Assembly (NCBI RefSeq): GCF_000220065.1
Contig: NZ_AFQU01000001.1
Location: 1,570,001-1,634,000, forward strand
Reading direction: 5' to 3'
DNA length: 64,000 nt
From: Streptococcus sp. oral taxon 056 str. F0418
Lineage (GTDB): Bacteria; Bacillota; Bacilli; Lactobacillales; Streptococcaceae
The notes beneath the pieces were generated by a model. The model ran no database searches and had not been told where the DNA came from. It worked only from the letters and a program-made list of their open reading frames with translations. The position numbers were made by a program, and so were the translations under genes. The first letter of the stretch is position 1. Each line of letters starts with the position of its first letter. This document shows positions 50,879 through 59,517 of the stretch, piece by piece.

Positions 50879-51057
50879 ACGAGAGTGGGACAGAAATCGG
50901 TAATTCGTTAGAATTTGATTTCGCCGTCCCACCTCCGCATAGTTGAGTAGGGCTGTAAAAGCTGATGAAATCAGCGTAGTAGAGCCCACTCAACCACTGC
51001 GTCTTGCTCGACAATCCAAAGACAATTGAGAGGCTAGGACTTTTGTCCCAGCCTCGT
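50879..51057 (+). repeat. 179-bp inverted-end element, copy 3
   Basis: The best preserved copy. The ends ACGAGAGTGGGAC and GTCCCAGCCTCGT are inverted repeats matching at 11 of 13 positions. Inside are three hairpins: GGGACAGAAATC...GATTTCGCCGTCCC, GTTGAGTAGGGCT...AGCCCACTCAAC and AGGCTAGGAC-tttt-GTCCCAGCCT. No coding capacity. It separates the convergent EamA and dedA genes. Confidence 0.9.
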
Positions 51058-51062
51058 GATTT

Positions 51063-51688
51063 TTATTTTGGAACCATCTGCCAGAAGATGTCAATGATAT
51101 ATGTTAAGCCATAAGTATAGACAACTAAGGTAAAAGGTTTACAAAGGAGAATGATGATCATATAACGCTTGAAGGTCATTTTGGTTAAAGCTGCCAGCAT
51201 ACATAAGAAGTCAGCGGGGCTAATAGGCCAAATCATCATAAAGATAAAGAAGCGTTCAAAGCGATTTCCTTCATCTAGCCATCCGATATACTTGTCATAA
51301 GTCTTTTTGCTAACAACCGATTGGACAAAGGCTGGACCATATAGGCGAACGAGATAGAAAATGATGGCACAACCAATGACAATGCCGATATAGTTATAAA
51401 TTGTACCAACAATATGGCCATAAATAAAAACACCTGCTACAGAAGTTAGAGCGCCAGGGATAATGGGTACAACTGTTTGTAAAATTTGCAAAAAATAAAA
51501 AATGGAGGTCCCCAGATGCCAGCTTGTTTGATAAAGGCAGAAAGAGTTTCTTTAGAATCTAGTATGCCTGCCTGGTATGCCCAAATACAAAAGACAACCG
51601 TAGCGAGGGCTCCTATTATAGAAGACCAATTAATGACTTTTTGTAAAAAAGGGGATACAGCTTGAAACTGTCGGTTTTTTCCTGTCAT
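51063..51688 (-). pseudogene. DedA/TVP38-like (SNARE-associated) membrane protein, frameshifted
   Basis: Two minus-strand frames make one protein of about 208 residues. The first (51688 to about 51500) has MTGKNRQFQAVSPFL and one helix, ending at WGPPFFIF. The second (to 51063) continues LQILQTVVPIIPGALTSVAG, the VTT-domain signature of TVP38/TMEM64 proteins, then GIVIGCAIIFYLVRLYG and a MMIWPISPADFLCMLAA block. Adding one base to either A6 run at 51490-51495 or 51497-51502 (plus strand) joins them. GGAGGAG precedes the ATG. TVP38-type proteins act in lipid or membrane maintenance. The break may be a sequencing error. Confidence 0.85.
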
Positions 51689-51850
51689 AATCTCCTCCGA
51701 TGAAAAAATCTAATTCTACTATATCATGTTTTGAAGTAGAATGGGCAACTGAACTAGTGAAATGTCGAAAATCAGTCTTCAGATGTATCTTTGATTAGAT
51801 GATTTAGTGAAAGAAGCAGAGTCATCCGTGCGAGAACGCTTATTTTGTGC

Positions 51851-51856
51851 TATAAT
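51851..51856 (+). promoter_or_regulatory. yqeG operon -10 box
   Basis: TATAAT with an upstream TGTGC context (extended -10-like), 29 bp before the yqeG start. No strong -35 is seen. Confidence 0.6.
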
Positions 51857-51884
51857 AATAAGACTACGAATTTTGGAGAGAGAT

Positions 51885-52411
51885 GTGACGATTGAAAATT
51901 ACATGCCCGATTTTGCTATCGAGGCAGTTTATGATTTAACAGTAGAGAGTTTAAAAAACAAGGAATCAAGGCAGTTCTAGTAGATTTGGACAATACCCTC
52001 ATTGCTTGGAATAATCCTGACGGGACTCCAGAGATGAAGAAGTGGCTCCATGATCTACGTGATGCTGGGATTCGGATTATTGTAGTGTCTAACAATACCA
52101 AAAAAAGAGTCAAGCGGGCTGTTGAAAAATTTGATATTGACTATGTCTACTGGGCAATGAAGCCTTTCACTTGGGGAATTGACCGAGCGCTCAAGCTTTT
52201 CCATTTTGAAAAAAAGGAAGTGGTCATGGTGGGCGATCAGCTCATGACGGATATTCGGGCAGCTCATCGGGCCGGGATTCGCTCGATTTTGGTTAAACCA
52301 CTGGTCGAGCACGACTCTATCAAGACTCAGATCAATCGGGCGCGTGAACGCTGTGTGCTCCAGAAAATCACTGAAAAATACGGTCCAATTCAATACAAAA
52401 AAGGAATTTAA
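51885..52411 (+). pseudogene. yqeG: YqeG-family HAD phosphatase, frameshifted near the 5' end
   Basis: GTG 51885, preceded by TTGGAGAGAG, opens TIENYMPDFAIEAVYDLT and stops at TAG 51978-51980. The other frame carries the rest of the protein, from QGIKAVLVDLDNTLIAWN (HAD nucleophile motif DLDNT) to MVGDQLMTDIRAAHRAG and ITEKYGPIQYKKGI. One extra A in the A6 run at 51953-51958 gives a continuous 175-residue YqeG. Members are phosphatidylglycerophosphate phosphatase-like HAD enzymes. It heads the yqeG-yqeH-yhbY-nadD operon. The frameshift may be a sequencing error. Confidence 0.88.
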
Positions 52412-52413
52412 GT

Positions 52414-53520
52414 ATGGAAGAACTTCTCTGTATCGGCTGTGGAGCCCCTATTCAGACTGAAGATAAGGGCAAGCTAGGCTTCACGCCCCAGTCAGCTCTA
52501 GAAAAAGGCTTGGAGACAGGCGAACTCTATTGTCAGCGCTGTTTCCGCCTGCGCCATTATAATGAAATCAGCGATGTTCAGCTGACGGATGATGACTTTC
52601 TGCGGCTTCTCCACGAAGTTGGAGATAGCGACGCCTTGGTCGTCAATGTTATCGATATTTTTGACTTTAATGGATCTGTCATCCCTGGCCTGCCTCGCTT
52701 TGTCGCAGGAAATGATGTTCTCTTGGTTGGGAATAAAAAGGACATTTTGCCTAAGTCGGTTAAGGATAGCAAGGTGACCCAATGGCTGACAGAGCGGGCT
52801 CACGAAGAAGGCCTGCGTCCAGTCGATGTGGTCCTGACCTCTGCTCAAAACAAGCAGGCGATTAAGGACTTGATTGACAAGATTGAGCACTGCCGCAAGG
52901 GACGTGATGTTTATGTGGTCGGCGTGACCAATGTGGGCAAGTCCACTTTGATTAACGCCATTATTCAGGAAATCACGGGCGATAAGGATATTATTACGAC
53001 TTCGCGCTTCCCGGGAACAACTCTGGACAAAATCGAGATTCCTTTAGCAGACGGCAGTCATATCTATGATACGCCGGGGATTATCCATCGTCACCAGATG
53101 GCTCACTATCTATCAGCTAAGAATCTCAAATACGTCAGTCCCAAAAAGGAAATCAAGCCCAAAACCTATCAACTCCATCCGGAGCAAACCCTCTTTTTGG
53201 GTGGTTTAGGTCGCTTTGACTTTGTGGTAGGTGACAAGCAGGGCTTTACAGCTTATTTTGACAATGAACTTAAGCTCCACCGGACCAAGTTGCAAGGCGC
53301 TAGCGATTTTTATGACAAGCATGTCGGCAGTCTCTTGGTGCCACCAGTTGGCAAGGAAAAGGAAGAGTTTCCAGCCTTGGTCAAGCATGAATTTACCCTC
53401 AAGGACAAGACAGATATCGTCTTCTCTGGCTTGGGCTGGATTCGCGTTAGTGGACCTGCTCAAGTAGCCGGCTGGGCGCCAGAGGGTGTGGCGGTTGTCA
53501 CTCGGAAAGCTATTATATAA
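52414..53520 (+). CDS. yqeH: Ribosome-assembly GTPase YqeH
   Basis: A 368-residue circularly permuted GTPase needed for 30S subunit assembly. An N-terminal zinc finger (CIGCGAPIQ...YCQRCF) precedes the G4 motif VGNKKDIL, then G1 (GVTNVGKSTLINA) and G3 (DTPG), the permuted G4-G5-G1-G2-G3 order. The C-terminal domain (about 225-368) binds RNA. It starts 2 bp after the yqeG stop, so translation is coupled. Confidence 0.97.
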   Translation: MEELLCIGCGAPIQTEDKGKLGFTPQSALEKGLETGELYCQRCFRLRHYNEISDVQLTDDDFLRLLHEVGDSDALVVNVIDIFDFNGSVIPGLPRFVAGNDVLLVGNKKDILPKSVKDSKVTQWLTERAHEEGLRPVDVVLTSAQNKQAIKDLIDKIEHCRKGRDVYVVGVTNVGKSTLINAIIQEITGDKDIITTSRFPGTTLDKIEIPLADGSHIYDTPGIIHRHQMAHYLSAKNLKYVSPKKEIKPKTYQLHPEQTLFLGGLGRFDFVVGDKQGFTAYFDNELKLHRTKLQGASDFYDKHVGSLLVPPVGKEKEEFPALVKHEFTLKDKTDIVFSGLGWIRVSGPAQVAGWAPEGVAVVTRKAII

Positions 53521-53573
53521 TACTCAAGAAACAAAGAGGAATAAATCCCCTTAAAACAAGGAAGGAAAAGACC

Positions 53574-53621
53574 ATGAGCAGTGAGGAGACAAGCAGGTCC
53601 CAACTGTCTCAAGCCTTATAG
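53574..53621 (+). CDS. 15-codon ORF with a strong RBS just before yhbY
   Basis: ATG 53574 is preceded by AAGGAAGGAAAAG, a strong Shine-Dalgarno sequence, and opens the short frame MSSEETSRSQLSQAL ending at TAG 53619-53621. The yhbY ATG follows 6 bp later and has no Shine-Dalgarno sequence of its own. The ORF may serve to load ribosomes for yhbY by translational coupling. It could also be chance. Confidence 0.35.
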   Translation: MSSEETSRSQLSQAL

Positions 53622-53627
53622 AAAAAC

Positions 53628-53939
53628 ATGACACTAACATCAAAACAACGGGCCTTTCTCAACAGTCAGGCACATAGTCTCAAACCCATCATTCAGATTG
53701 GGAAAAATGGACTCAACGACCAAATCAAAACCAGCGTCCGTCAGGCACTGGACGCGCGAGAGTTGATTAAGGTCACGCTCTTGCAAAATACGGATGAGAA
53801 TATCCACGAGGTTGCGGAGATTTTGGAAGAAGAGATTGGAGTGGATACAGTGCAGAAGATTGGCCGGATCTTGATTCTCTACAAGCAGTCCAGCAAGAAA
53901 GAAAATCGCAAACTTTCTGTGAAAGTCAAGCAAATTTAA
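53628..53939 (+). CDS. yhbY: YhbY-type CRM-domain RNA-binding protein
   Basis: A 103-residue single CRM domain, which binds pre-50S ribosomal RNA. LTSKQRAFLNSQAHSLKP, IIQIGKNGLNDQIKTSV (the GxxG loop) and KVTLLQNTDENIHEVAEIL are the family blocks, and the end LYKQSSKKENRKLS matches the usual basic tail. No Shine-Dalgarno sequence precedes the ATG; coupling to the 15-codon ORF upstream is possible. It sits in the conserved yqeH-yhbY-nadD order. Confidence 0.95.
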   Translation: MTLTSKQRAFLNSQAHSLKPIIQIGKNGLNDQIKTSVRQALDARELIKVTLLQNTDENIHEVAEILEEEIGVDTVQKIGRILILYKQSSKKENRKLSVKVKQI

Positions 53940-53968
53940 GGAAAAAATTTCTGTGGAGATGTCAGCCT

Positions 53969-54601
53969 ATGGCTATTGAATTACTAACCCCCTTTACCAA
54001 GGTGGAATTAGAACCAGAAGTTAAAGATAAAAAACGCAAGCAGATTGGTATTTTAGGCGGGAATTTCAATCCTGTCCACAATGCTCATTTGGTCGTGGCG
54101 GATCAGGTTCGTCAACAATTAAGCTTGGATCAGGTCTTGCTCATGCCAGAGTATGAACCACCTCATGTAGATAAAAAAGAAACTATCGACGAAAAGCACC
54201 GGCTGAAAATGCTGGAGCTGGCTATTGAGGGCATTGAAGGCCTAGGAGTTGAAACCATTGAGCTGGAGCGCAAGGGGATTTCCTATACCTACGACACTAT
54301 GAAGCTCCTGACAGAGCAGCATCCAGATACAGACTATTACTTTATCATCGGTGCGGATATGGTGGACTACCTGCCCAAGTGGTACCGGATTGATGAGCTG
54401 GTTGAGCTGGTTCAGTTTGTCGGTGTTCAGCGGCCACGCTACAAGGCGGGGACTTCTTACCCTGTCATCTGGGTGGATGTGCCGCTTATGGATATTTCCT
54501 CCAGTATGGTGCGGGATTTCCTGTCTCAGGGACGGACTCCTAATTTCCTGTTGCCTCAGCCAGTTTTAGACTACATCGAGAAAGAAGGGCTTTATCTATG
54601 A
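53969..54601 (+). CDS. nadD: Nicotinate-nucleotide adenylyltransferase
   Basis: A 210-residue enzyme that joins nicotinate mononucleotide and ATP to form deamido-NAD. The nucleotidyltransferase motif is [16 protein letters not shown] (about residues 26-41), and the C-terminal ISSSMVRD is the second ATP-binding motif. A longer N-terminal tail before the core (about 25 residues) is usual in streptococci. It overlaps yqeK by 4 bp. It follows pncA functionally in NAD salvage. Confidence 0.97.
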   Translation: MAIELLTPFTKVELEPEVKDKKRKQIGILGGNFNPVHNAHLVVADQVRQQLSLDQVLLMPEYEPPHVDKKETIDEKHRLKMLELAIEGIEGLGVETIELERKGISYTYDTMKLLTEQHPDTDYYFIIGADMVDYLPKWYRIDELVELVQFVGVQRPRYKAGTSYPVIWVDVPLMDISSSMVRDFLSQGRTPNFLLPQPVLDYIEKEGLYL

Positions 54602-55200
54602 CCTATGAAAGCTATATCAGTATGAGTCGTGAGGCCTTATTGGCTAAGATGGGAACTGTTATGCCTGAGAAGCGCCTGCGGCATTGTCTAGGCGTGGAAA
54701 AGGCAGCCCGTGAATTAGCGGAGCGCTTCGGTCTTGACGTCGAAAAAGCCGGTCTAGCAGGCCTTCTACACGATTATGCCAAAAAGGTATCGGACGAGGA
54801 TTTTCTATCCTTGATTGACAAATATCAGCTGAATCCTGACCTGAAAAACTGGGGCAATAATGTCTGGCATGGCATGGTGGGCATTTACAAGATTCAGGAA
54901 GATTTAGGTGTGAAAGACGCTGAGATTCTCCGAGCCATCGAGATTCATACGGTGGGCAGTGGCACCATGTCTGAGCTAGACAAGGTCGTCTATGTGGCCG
55001 ACTACATTGAGCACAACCGGGACTTTCCAGGAGTGGACAAGGCCAGAGAGCTGGCTCAACGGTCGCTCAACCAAGCTGTGGCCTACGAAACAGCAAGGAC
55101 TGTGGAGCACTTGGCTCACAAAGGGATGCCCATCTATCCGCAGACCTTGGAGACTTACAATGCCTTTGTAGGGTATTTGAAGGAAATAGAAGAAAATTAA
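54598..55200 (+). CDS. yqeK: HD-domain hydrolase YqeK (Ap4A hydrolase family)
   Basis: A 200-residue HD-domain protein. Metal ligands are in the first histidine of [11 protein letters not shown], the HD pair in GLLHDYAKK and the His in [10 protein letters not shown], with the final Asp in [14 protein letters not shown]. YqeK proteins split diadenosine tetraphosphate symmetrically to ADP. The gene overlaps nadD by 4 bp (ATGA) and precedes rsfS by 9 bp. Confidence 0.94.
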   Translation: MTYESYISMSREALLAKMGTVMPEKRLRHCLGVEKAARELAERFGLDVEKAGLAGLLHDYAKKVSDEDFLSLIDKYQLNPDLKNWGNNVWHGMVGIYKIQEDLGVKDAEILRAIEIHTVGSGTMSELDKVVYVADYIEHNRDFPGVDKARELAQRSLNQAVAYETARTVEHLAHKGMPIYPQTLETYNAFVGYLKEIEEN

Positions 55201-55209
55201 AGAGGAACT

Positions 55210-55638
55210 ATGAAAGAACAAGAATTATTAGAACTGGTCGTGAAGGCGGCCGATGAAAAGCGTGCAGAAGACATTGTAGCTTTGGACTTGCAAGGTCTGA
55301 CTACTGTGACAGATTACTTTGTCATCGTCAGCTCTATGAACAGTCGTCAGCTGGATGCGGTAGCTGAAAATATCCGTGAGAAAGCTGCTGAAGCTGGCCT
55401 TTCTGCTGGACATGTTGAGGGAGACGCAGCTGGTGGCTGGGTTCTCTTGGACTTAGGTGGCGTCGTTGTCCATGTCTTTTCTGAGGAAATGCGGGCGCAT
55501 TACAATCTGGAAAAACTCTGGCACGAAGCAACTGGTGTGGATGTTGCAGCTTTATTGGAAGAAAAAACAAGTGATTTTTTGCCCTTAGGTAGAAAGCAGA
55601 ATTCGGCTCAGTCAGCCTGCTGGCTGGGCTATTTTTGA
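55210..55638 (+). CDS. rsfS: Ribosome silencing factor RsfS, C-terminus possibly extended by a base-call error
   Basis: A RsfS/Iojap protein that blocks subunit joining by binding uL14. Diagnostic blocks are [38 protein letters not shown] and [22 protein letters not shown]. As read it has 142 residues, about 20 more than usual. One extra A in the A6 run at 55562-55567 would end it at a TGA after EEKNK (121 residues). The extension region also contains a stem-loop, CAGCC-tgct-GGCTG at 55613-55626, more like non-coding DNA. The conserved core is not in doubt. Confidence 0.93.
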   Translation: MKEQELLELVVKAADEKRAEDIVALDLQGLTTVTDYFVIVSSMNSRQLDAVAENIREKAAEAGLSAGHVEGDAAGGWVLLDLGGVVVHVFSEEMRAHYNLEKLWHEATGVDVAALLEEKTSDFLPLGRKQNSAQSACWLGYF

Positions 55639-55648
55639 AAGGAAAAGT

Positions 55649-56383
55649 ATGGCAACTTATGAAACCTTCGCGTCGGTTTACGATGCGATTATGGATGATT
55701 CTTTGTATGAGAAGTGGACGGATTTCAGCTTGCGTCATTTTCCCAAGGATAAGAAAAAGCTGCTGGAGTTAGCCTGTGGTACGGGCATTCAGTCTATTTA
55801 TTTTAAGCGGGCAGGTTTTGATGTGACGGGATTGGACCTGAGTCAGGAAATGTTGGATTTGGCAGAGAAGCGTAGCAGAGAGGCCGGTTTGGATATCCCC
55901 TTTATCCAGGGCAATATGCTGGATTTGAGTGACGTTGGTCAGTTTGATTTGGTGACTTGTTATTCAGACTCGATTTGCTATATGGAGAACGAAGTAGATG
56001 TTGGTCAGGTCTTCACTCAAGTTTACCAGCATCTAAATGAGGGCGGTCGTTTTATCTTTGATGTGCACTCGATTTACCAGATTGATGAGGTTTTTCCAGG
56101 CTATTCCTATCATGAAAATGCTGAAACCTTTGCTATGGTCTGGGATTCCTATGCGGATGAACCGCCTCATTCCATCGTGCATGAGCTGACCTTCTTTGTC
56201 CAGGACGAGGATGGGCGCTTCACGCGCTATGATGAGGTGCATGAGGAGCGGACCTATGAGATTCTGACCTATGATATCTTGCTGGAGCAGGCTGGTTTTA
56301 AGAATGTCAAGGTTTACGCGGACTTTGAGGAAAAGGAGCCGACTGACAAGAGCGCTCGCTGGTTCTTTGTGGCGGAGAAATGA
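55649..56383 (+). CDS. Class I SAM-dependent methyltransferase
   Basis: A 244-residue methyltransferase. Motif I is LLELACGTGIQS, motif II is in VTGLDLSQEMLDLA and motif post-I DLVTCYSDSICYM. YETFASVYDAIMDDSLYEKW at the start is typical of the methyltransferase that follows rsfS in streptococci and bacilli; its substrate is not known. AAAGGAAAAG precedes the ATG. It is part of the ribosome-assembly operon. Confidence 0.93.
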   Translation: MATYETFASVYDAIMDDSLYEKWTDFSLRHFPKDKKKLLELACGTGIQSIYFKRAGFDVTGLDLSQEMLDLAEKRSREAGLDIPFIQGNMLDLSDVGQFDLVTCYSDSICYMENEVDVGQVFTQVYQHLNEGGRFIFDVHSIYQIDEVFPGYSYHENAETFAMVWDSYADEPPHSIVHELTFFVQDEDGRFTRYDEVHEERTYEILTYDILLEQAGFKNVKVYADFEEKEPTDKSARWFFVAEK

Positions 56384-56421
56384 GATGGCTGAATGATTTG
56401 GCAAAATAGATTGAGGTAATA

Positions 56422-57363
56422 ATGTTAGAATTCTTTTTGATTGTGGTTGTGGTCATATTAGAGTATATTATGATTAAGAACTTTCTTTCAATGAATTTGA
56501 AAGAGTATCAAGGTTTTAGTACGAGATTTTTTTCTTCTTCCAGCATAGATAAAATTAGTACGAATGGCATAATCTTTTGGATATTTATTTCGCCATTGTT
56601 TTCTATTCTAGGCTATATTTGTTCTTTATTTTTGAATTCTGTTTTTAAAACATGTCATGTTTCATATAATTATTTATGGACAATAAGTTTAGTATTTTGG
56701 ATAGTTATATATCTGATAATTCTGATGCTAGGTCGTCGAAAATTAGTGAATCACTTATTTATTTTAATAATAGCGATAGCTTCAATTGTTTTAGACTGGT
56801 ACATTGCTCGAATAGCTTTTACAGGAGATGTAAATGATATTTTACCCGATTCAAGTAATACGGCGTTTCAATTCTATTTAGCTATAGGACTATCTCTAAT
56901 TTCGATTGTACAAGTGATATACGAAAGAGATAACTACATTTTGAGACGTACACGTTATGTTAGTGAGAAAATTCAAAAGTATTTACGAAAATACAAAATA
57001 TTATATTCTCTGGAAGGAAATTTGGAATTACTTTATTTGTCACTTGCAATTTTGGTACTAGAGGATTTTGAACGACCTAAAATTTTTAGAATTATGGAAA
57101 ATAAATTGAGAGCAAAAACAAGAAATATTGCTCAAAATGATTCTATTGATGATGTTCATAGCGTTTTTATTCTTGTGAAACAACTTCAAGATTTGGCTTT
57201 TCGTTCAAAAGAAAATGATAAAAGAAAGAAATTGGAGTTTATTATTAAGGAGATAAATTGTTCTAATCAATATGTTAGTAATGTTATGGAATTGTTTAAT
57301 ACAATTTCTCAATTAGACAACGATTTTAAAATAGTTGAAGCTAATAAATATAGTGAGAAGTAA
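56422..57363 (+). CDS. AT-rich membrane protein of unknown function
   Basis: A 313-residue protein with about four membrane segments in the N-terminal half (about 1-20, 50-72, 80-105, 110-135) and one near 150-172. A charged, partly helical cytoplasmic C-terminal half follows (RRTRYVSEKIQKYLRKYK, FRSKENDKRKKLEF). I do not recognise a family. Its base composition is far more AT-rich than the flanking methyltransferase and tmcAL genes, and it interrupts their usual adjacency, so it was probably acquired. A weak AGGT precedes ATG 56422. Confidence 0.8.
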   Translation: MLEFFLIVVVVILEYIMIKNFLSMNLKEYQGFSTRFFSSSSIDKISTNGIIFWIFISPLFSILGYICSLFLNSVFKTCHVSYNYLWTISLVFWIVIYLIILMLGRRKLVNHLFILIIAIASIVLDWYIARIAFTGDVNDILPDSSNTAFQFYLAIGLSLISIVQVIYERDNYILRRTRYVSEKIQKYLRKYKILYSLEGNLELLYLSLAILVLEDFERPKIFRIMENKLRAKTRNIAQNDSIDDVHSVFILVKQLQDLAFRSKENDKRKKLEFIIKEINCSNQYVSNVMELFNTISQLDNDFKIVEANKYSEK

Positions 57364-57384
57364 TGTCTAGTAAAAGGAGTTACC

Positions 57385-58479
57385 ATGACAGTTACCGGTA
57401 TTATCGCAGAGTTTAATCCTTTTCATAATGGGCACAAATATTTGCTGGAGCAGGCTTCTGGCTTGAAAATTATCGCTATGAGTGGTAATTTTGTTCAGCG
57501 TGGGGAGCCGGCTATCGTGGACAAGTGGACTCGGGCACAGATGGCTTTGGAAGCTGGAGCGGATCTGGTTCTTGAGCTGCCTTTCTTGGTCAGCGTTCAG
57601 GCGGCAGACTTTTTCGCTAAGGGGGCGGTAGACATCTTAGAGAGACTAGGCATCGAACAGCTGACTTTTGGGACTGAGGAAGTGCTGGACTACGAGAGTA
57701 TTTCGAAGGTCTATGGCGAAAAGGCAGAGCAGATGGAGGCTTACCTGTCTAGCCTGCCTGATTCCCTCTCCTATCCTCAAAAGACTCAGGCTATGTGGCA
57801 GGAGTTTGCAGGGCTCAATTTTTCAGGATCTACTCCCAATCATATCTTGGGCTTGGCTTATGCCAAAGCTGTGGCGGGAAAAGATATAAAGCTGTGCCCG
57901 ATTCAACGTCAGGGGGCTGGCTACCATTCCTTATCAGCTAATCAGGAATTCGCCTCCGCAACTGCCCTTCGTCAGAGTCTGGATCAGCCAGATTTTCTCA
58001 AGAAATTCACGCCAGCCCATCACTTGCTTGAAACGGCTCCCAAGGTGACCTGGTCGGACCTCTTTCCTTATCTCCGTTACCAGATAGTGACCTGTCCGGA
58101 TTTGACAGATCTTTATCAGGTCAATCAGGAATTGGCTGTTAGGATTAAAGAAGCATTGAAAAGCAGTGAGACCATAGAAGAGCTAGTTGAACAGGTGGCG
58201 ACCAAGCGCTATACCAAGGCTAGGGCCCGGCGTCTGCTGACCTATATCCTGGTCGGAGCTAGACAAGAAGAGCTTCCGTCGGGCATCCATATTTTAGGCT
58301 TTTCTGAGCAGGGGCGCCAGCATTTGTCCCAGCTTAAGGGAAAAGTTGAATTGGTCAGTCGTATTGGCAAGGAGCCATGGGATAGTCTAACCCAGCAGGC
58401 TGATAAGGTCTATCAGCTAGGAAATCCTGCACTTATGGAACAAAATTTTGGACGGGTTCCAATACAGGTAAATTTGTGA
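57385..58479 (+). CDS. tmcAL: tRNA(Met) cytidine acetate ligase (TmcAL, YlbM)
   Basis: A 364-residue nucleotidyltransferase-like enzyme that makes N4-acetylcytidine at the wobble position of elongator tRNA-Met from acetate and ATP. The HIGH-like motif is in [34 protein letters not shown] is the second family block, and [19 protein letters not shown] follows. AAAAGGAG precedes the ATG. Its length is slightly shorter than Bacillus YlbM. It closes the yqeG-type operon. Confidence 0.95.
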   Translation: MTVTGIIAEFNPFHNGHKYLLEQASGLKIIAMSGNFVQRGEPAIVDKWTRAQMALEAGADLVLELPFLVSVQAADFFAKGAVDILERLGIEQLTFGTEEVLDYESISKVYGEKAEQMEAYLSSLPDSLSYPQKTQAMWQEFAGLNFSGSTPNHILGLAYAKAVAGKDIKLCPIQRQGAGYHSLSANQEFASATALRQSLDQPDFLKKFTPAHHLLETAPKVTWSDLFPYLRYQIVTCPDLTDLYQVNQELAVRIKEALKSSETIEELVEQVATKRYTKARARRLLTYILVGARQEELPSGIHILGFSEQGRQHLSQLKGKVELVSRIGKEPWDSLTQQADKVYQLGNPALMEQNFGRVPIQVNL

Positions 58480-58605
58480 ATTTTGCAGGCGATAGTATTA
58501 AGAAATCACCTTTTATAAGAAAAGCTTTTTCAGCTAGTGAAATTCAAAAAGACTTGTGTTATAATATGTAAGGTTAAAATGTAAAAAAATAAAGGAGATA
58601 ATCCA

Positions 58606-59322
58606 ATGGGACGTAAATGGGCCAATATCGTGGCAAAGAAAACCGCTAAAGATGGTGCAAACTCAAAAGTTTATGCGAAGTTTGGTGTGGAAATCTATGT
58701 AGCAGCTAAAAAAGGAGATCCAGACCCAGAAACAAACTCAGCTCTAAAATTTGTTATTGACCGTGCAAAACAAGCTCAAGTACCAAAGCATGTTATTGAT
58801 AAAGCTATTGATAAAGCTAAAGGTAATACAGACGAAACCTTTACAGAAGGACGTTATGAAGGTTTTGGACCAAATGGTTCCATGCTGATTGTAGATACTT
58901 TGACATCAAATGTAAATCGTACAGCAGCGAATGTTCGTGCAGCTTTTGGTAAAAACGGTGGAAACATGGGAGCAAGTGGATCTGTATCTTATTTGTTTGA
59001 TAATAAAGGTGTAGTTGTTTTTGCAGGAGACGATGCAGATAGCATTTTTGAGTTGCTTTTAGAGGCAGATGTTGATGTAGACGATGTAGAAGCAGAAGAA
59101 GGAACAATTACAGTCTATACAGCACCAACGGATCTTCATAAGGCTATAGTAGCTTTGCGTGAGTCAGGTATCGAAGATTTTCAAGTGACAGAGCTAGAGA
59201 TGATTCCACAATCTGAAATCGAATTGTCAGGGGATGATTTAGCTATTTTTGAAAAACTTGTTGACGTCTTAGAAGATGATGAAGATGTCCAAAAAGTTTA
59301 CACAAATGTTGAAGGATATTAA
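58606..59322 (+). CDS. YebC/PmpR-family transcription/translation factor
   Basis: A 238-residue protein of the TACO1/YebC family: [20 protein letters not shown] at the start, [38 protein letters not shown] and [16 protein letters not shown]. The start GRKWANI is that of the YeeN branch rather than canonical YebC. YebC-family proteins act as DNA-binding regulators and, in recent work, aid translation of proline stretches. An extended -10 (TGTTATAAT, to 58565) and AAAGGAGA precede it, so it is transcribed separately from tmcAL. Confidence 0.93.
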   Translation: MGRKWANIVAKKTAKDGANSKVYAKFGVEIYVAAKKGDPDPETNSALKFVIDRAKQAQVPKHVIDKAIDKAKGNTDETFTEGRYEGFGPNGSMLIVDTLTSNVNRTAANVRAAFGKNGGNMGASGSVSYLFDNKGVVVFAGDDADSIFELLLEADVDVDDVEAEEGTITVYTAPTDLHKAIVALRESGIEDFQVTELEMIPQSEIELSGDDLAIFEKLVDVLEDDEDVQKVYTNVEGY

Positions 59323-59404
59323 AAACTGAGTGTCTCGAATGGTACTCCAATTGTTAGATAATCTATCTAATTTTTGGGGTATTGTTCGAACCTCAGTTTT
59401 TTTG
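59322..59404 (+). terminator. Terminator after the yebC-family gene
   Basis: AAAACTGAG at 59322-59330 pairs with CTCAGTTTT at 59392-59400, with further inner pairing (CGAA/TTCG), and runs into T8. Confidence 0.8.
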
Positions 59405-59517
59405 ATGTATGATTACTTGAAATTTAATTATGATGGCTTCAAAATGTTCTAAGTAATGTTTACATCACTCAACAATTATGTTAGAATAACACTTAGTTAA
59501 CAAAAAAAGGGATTATA

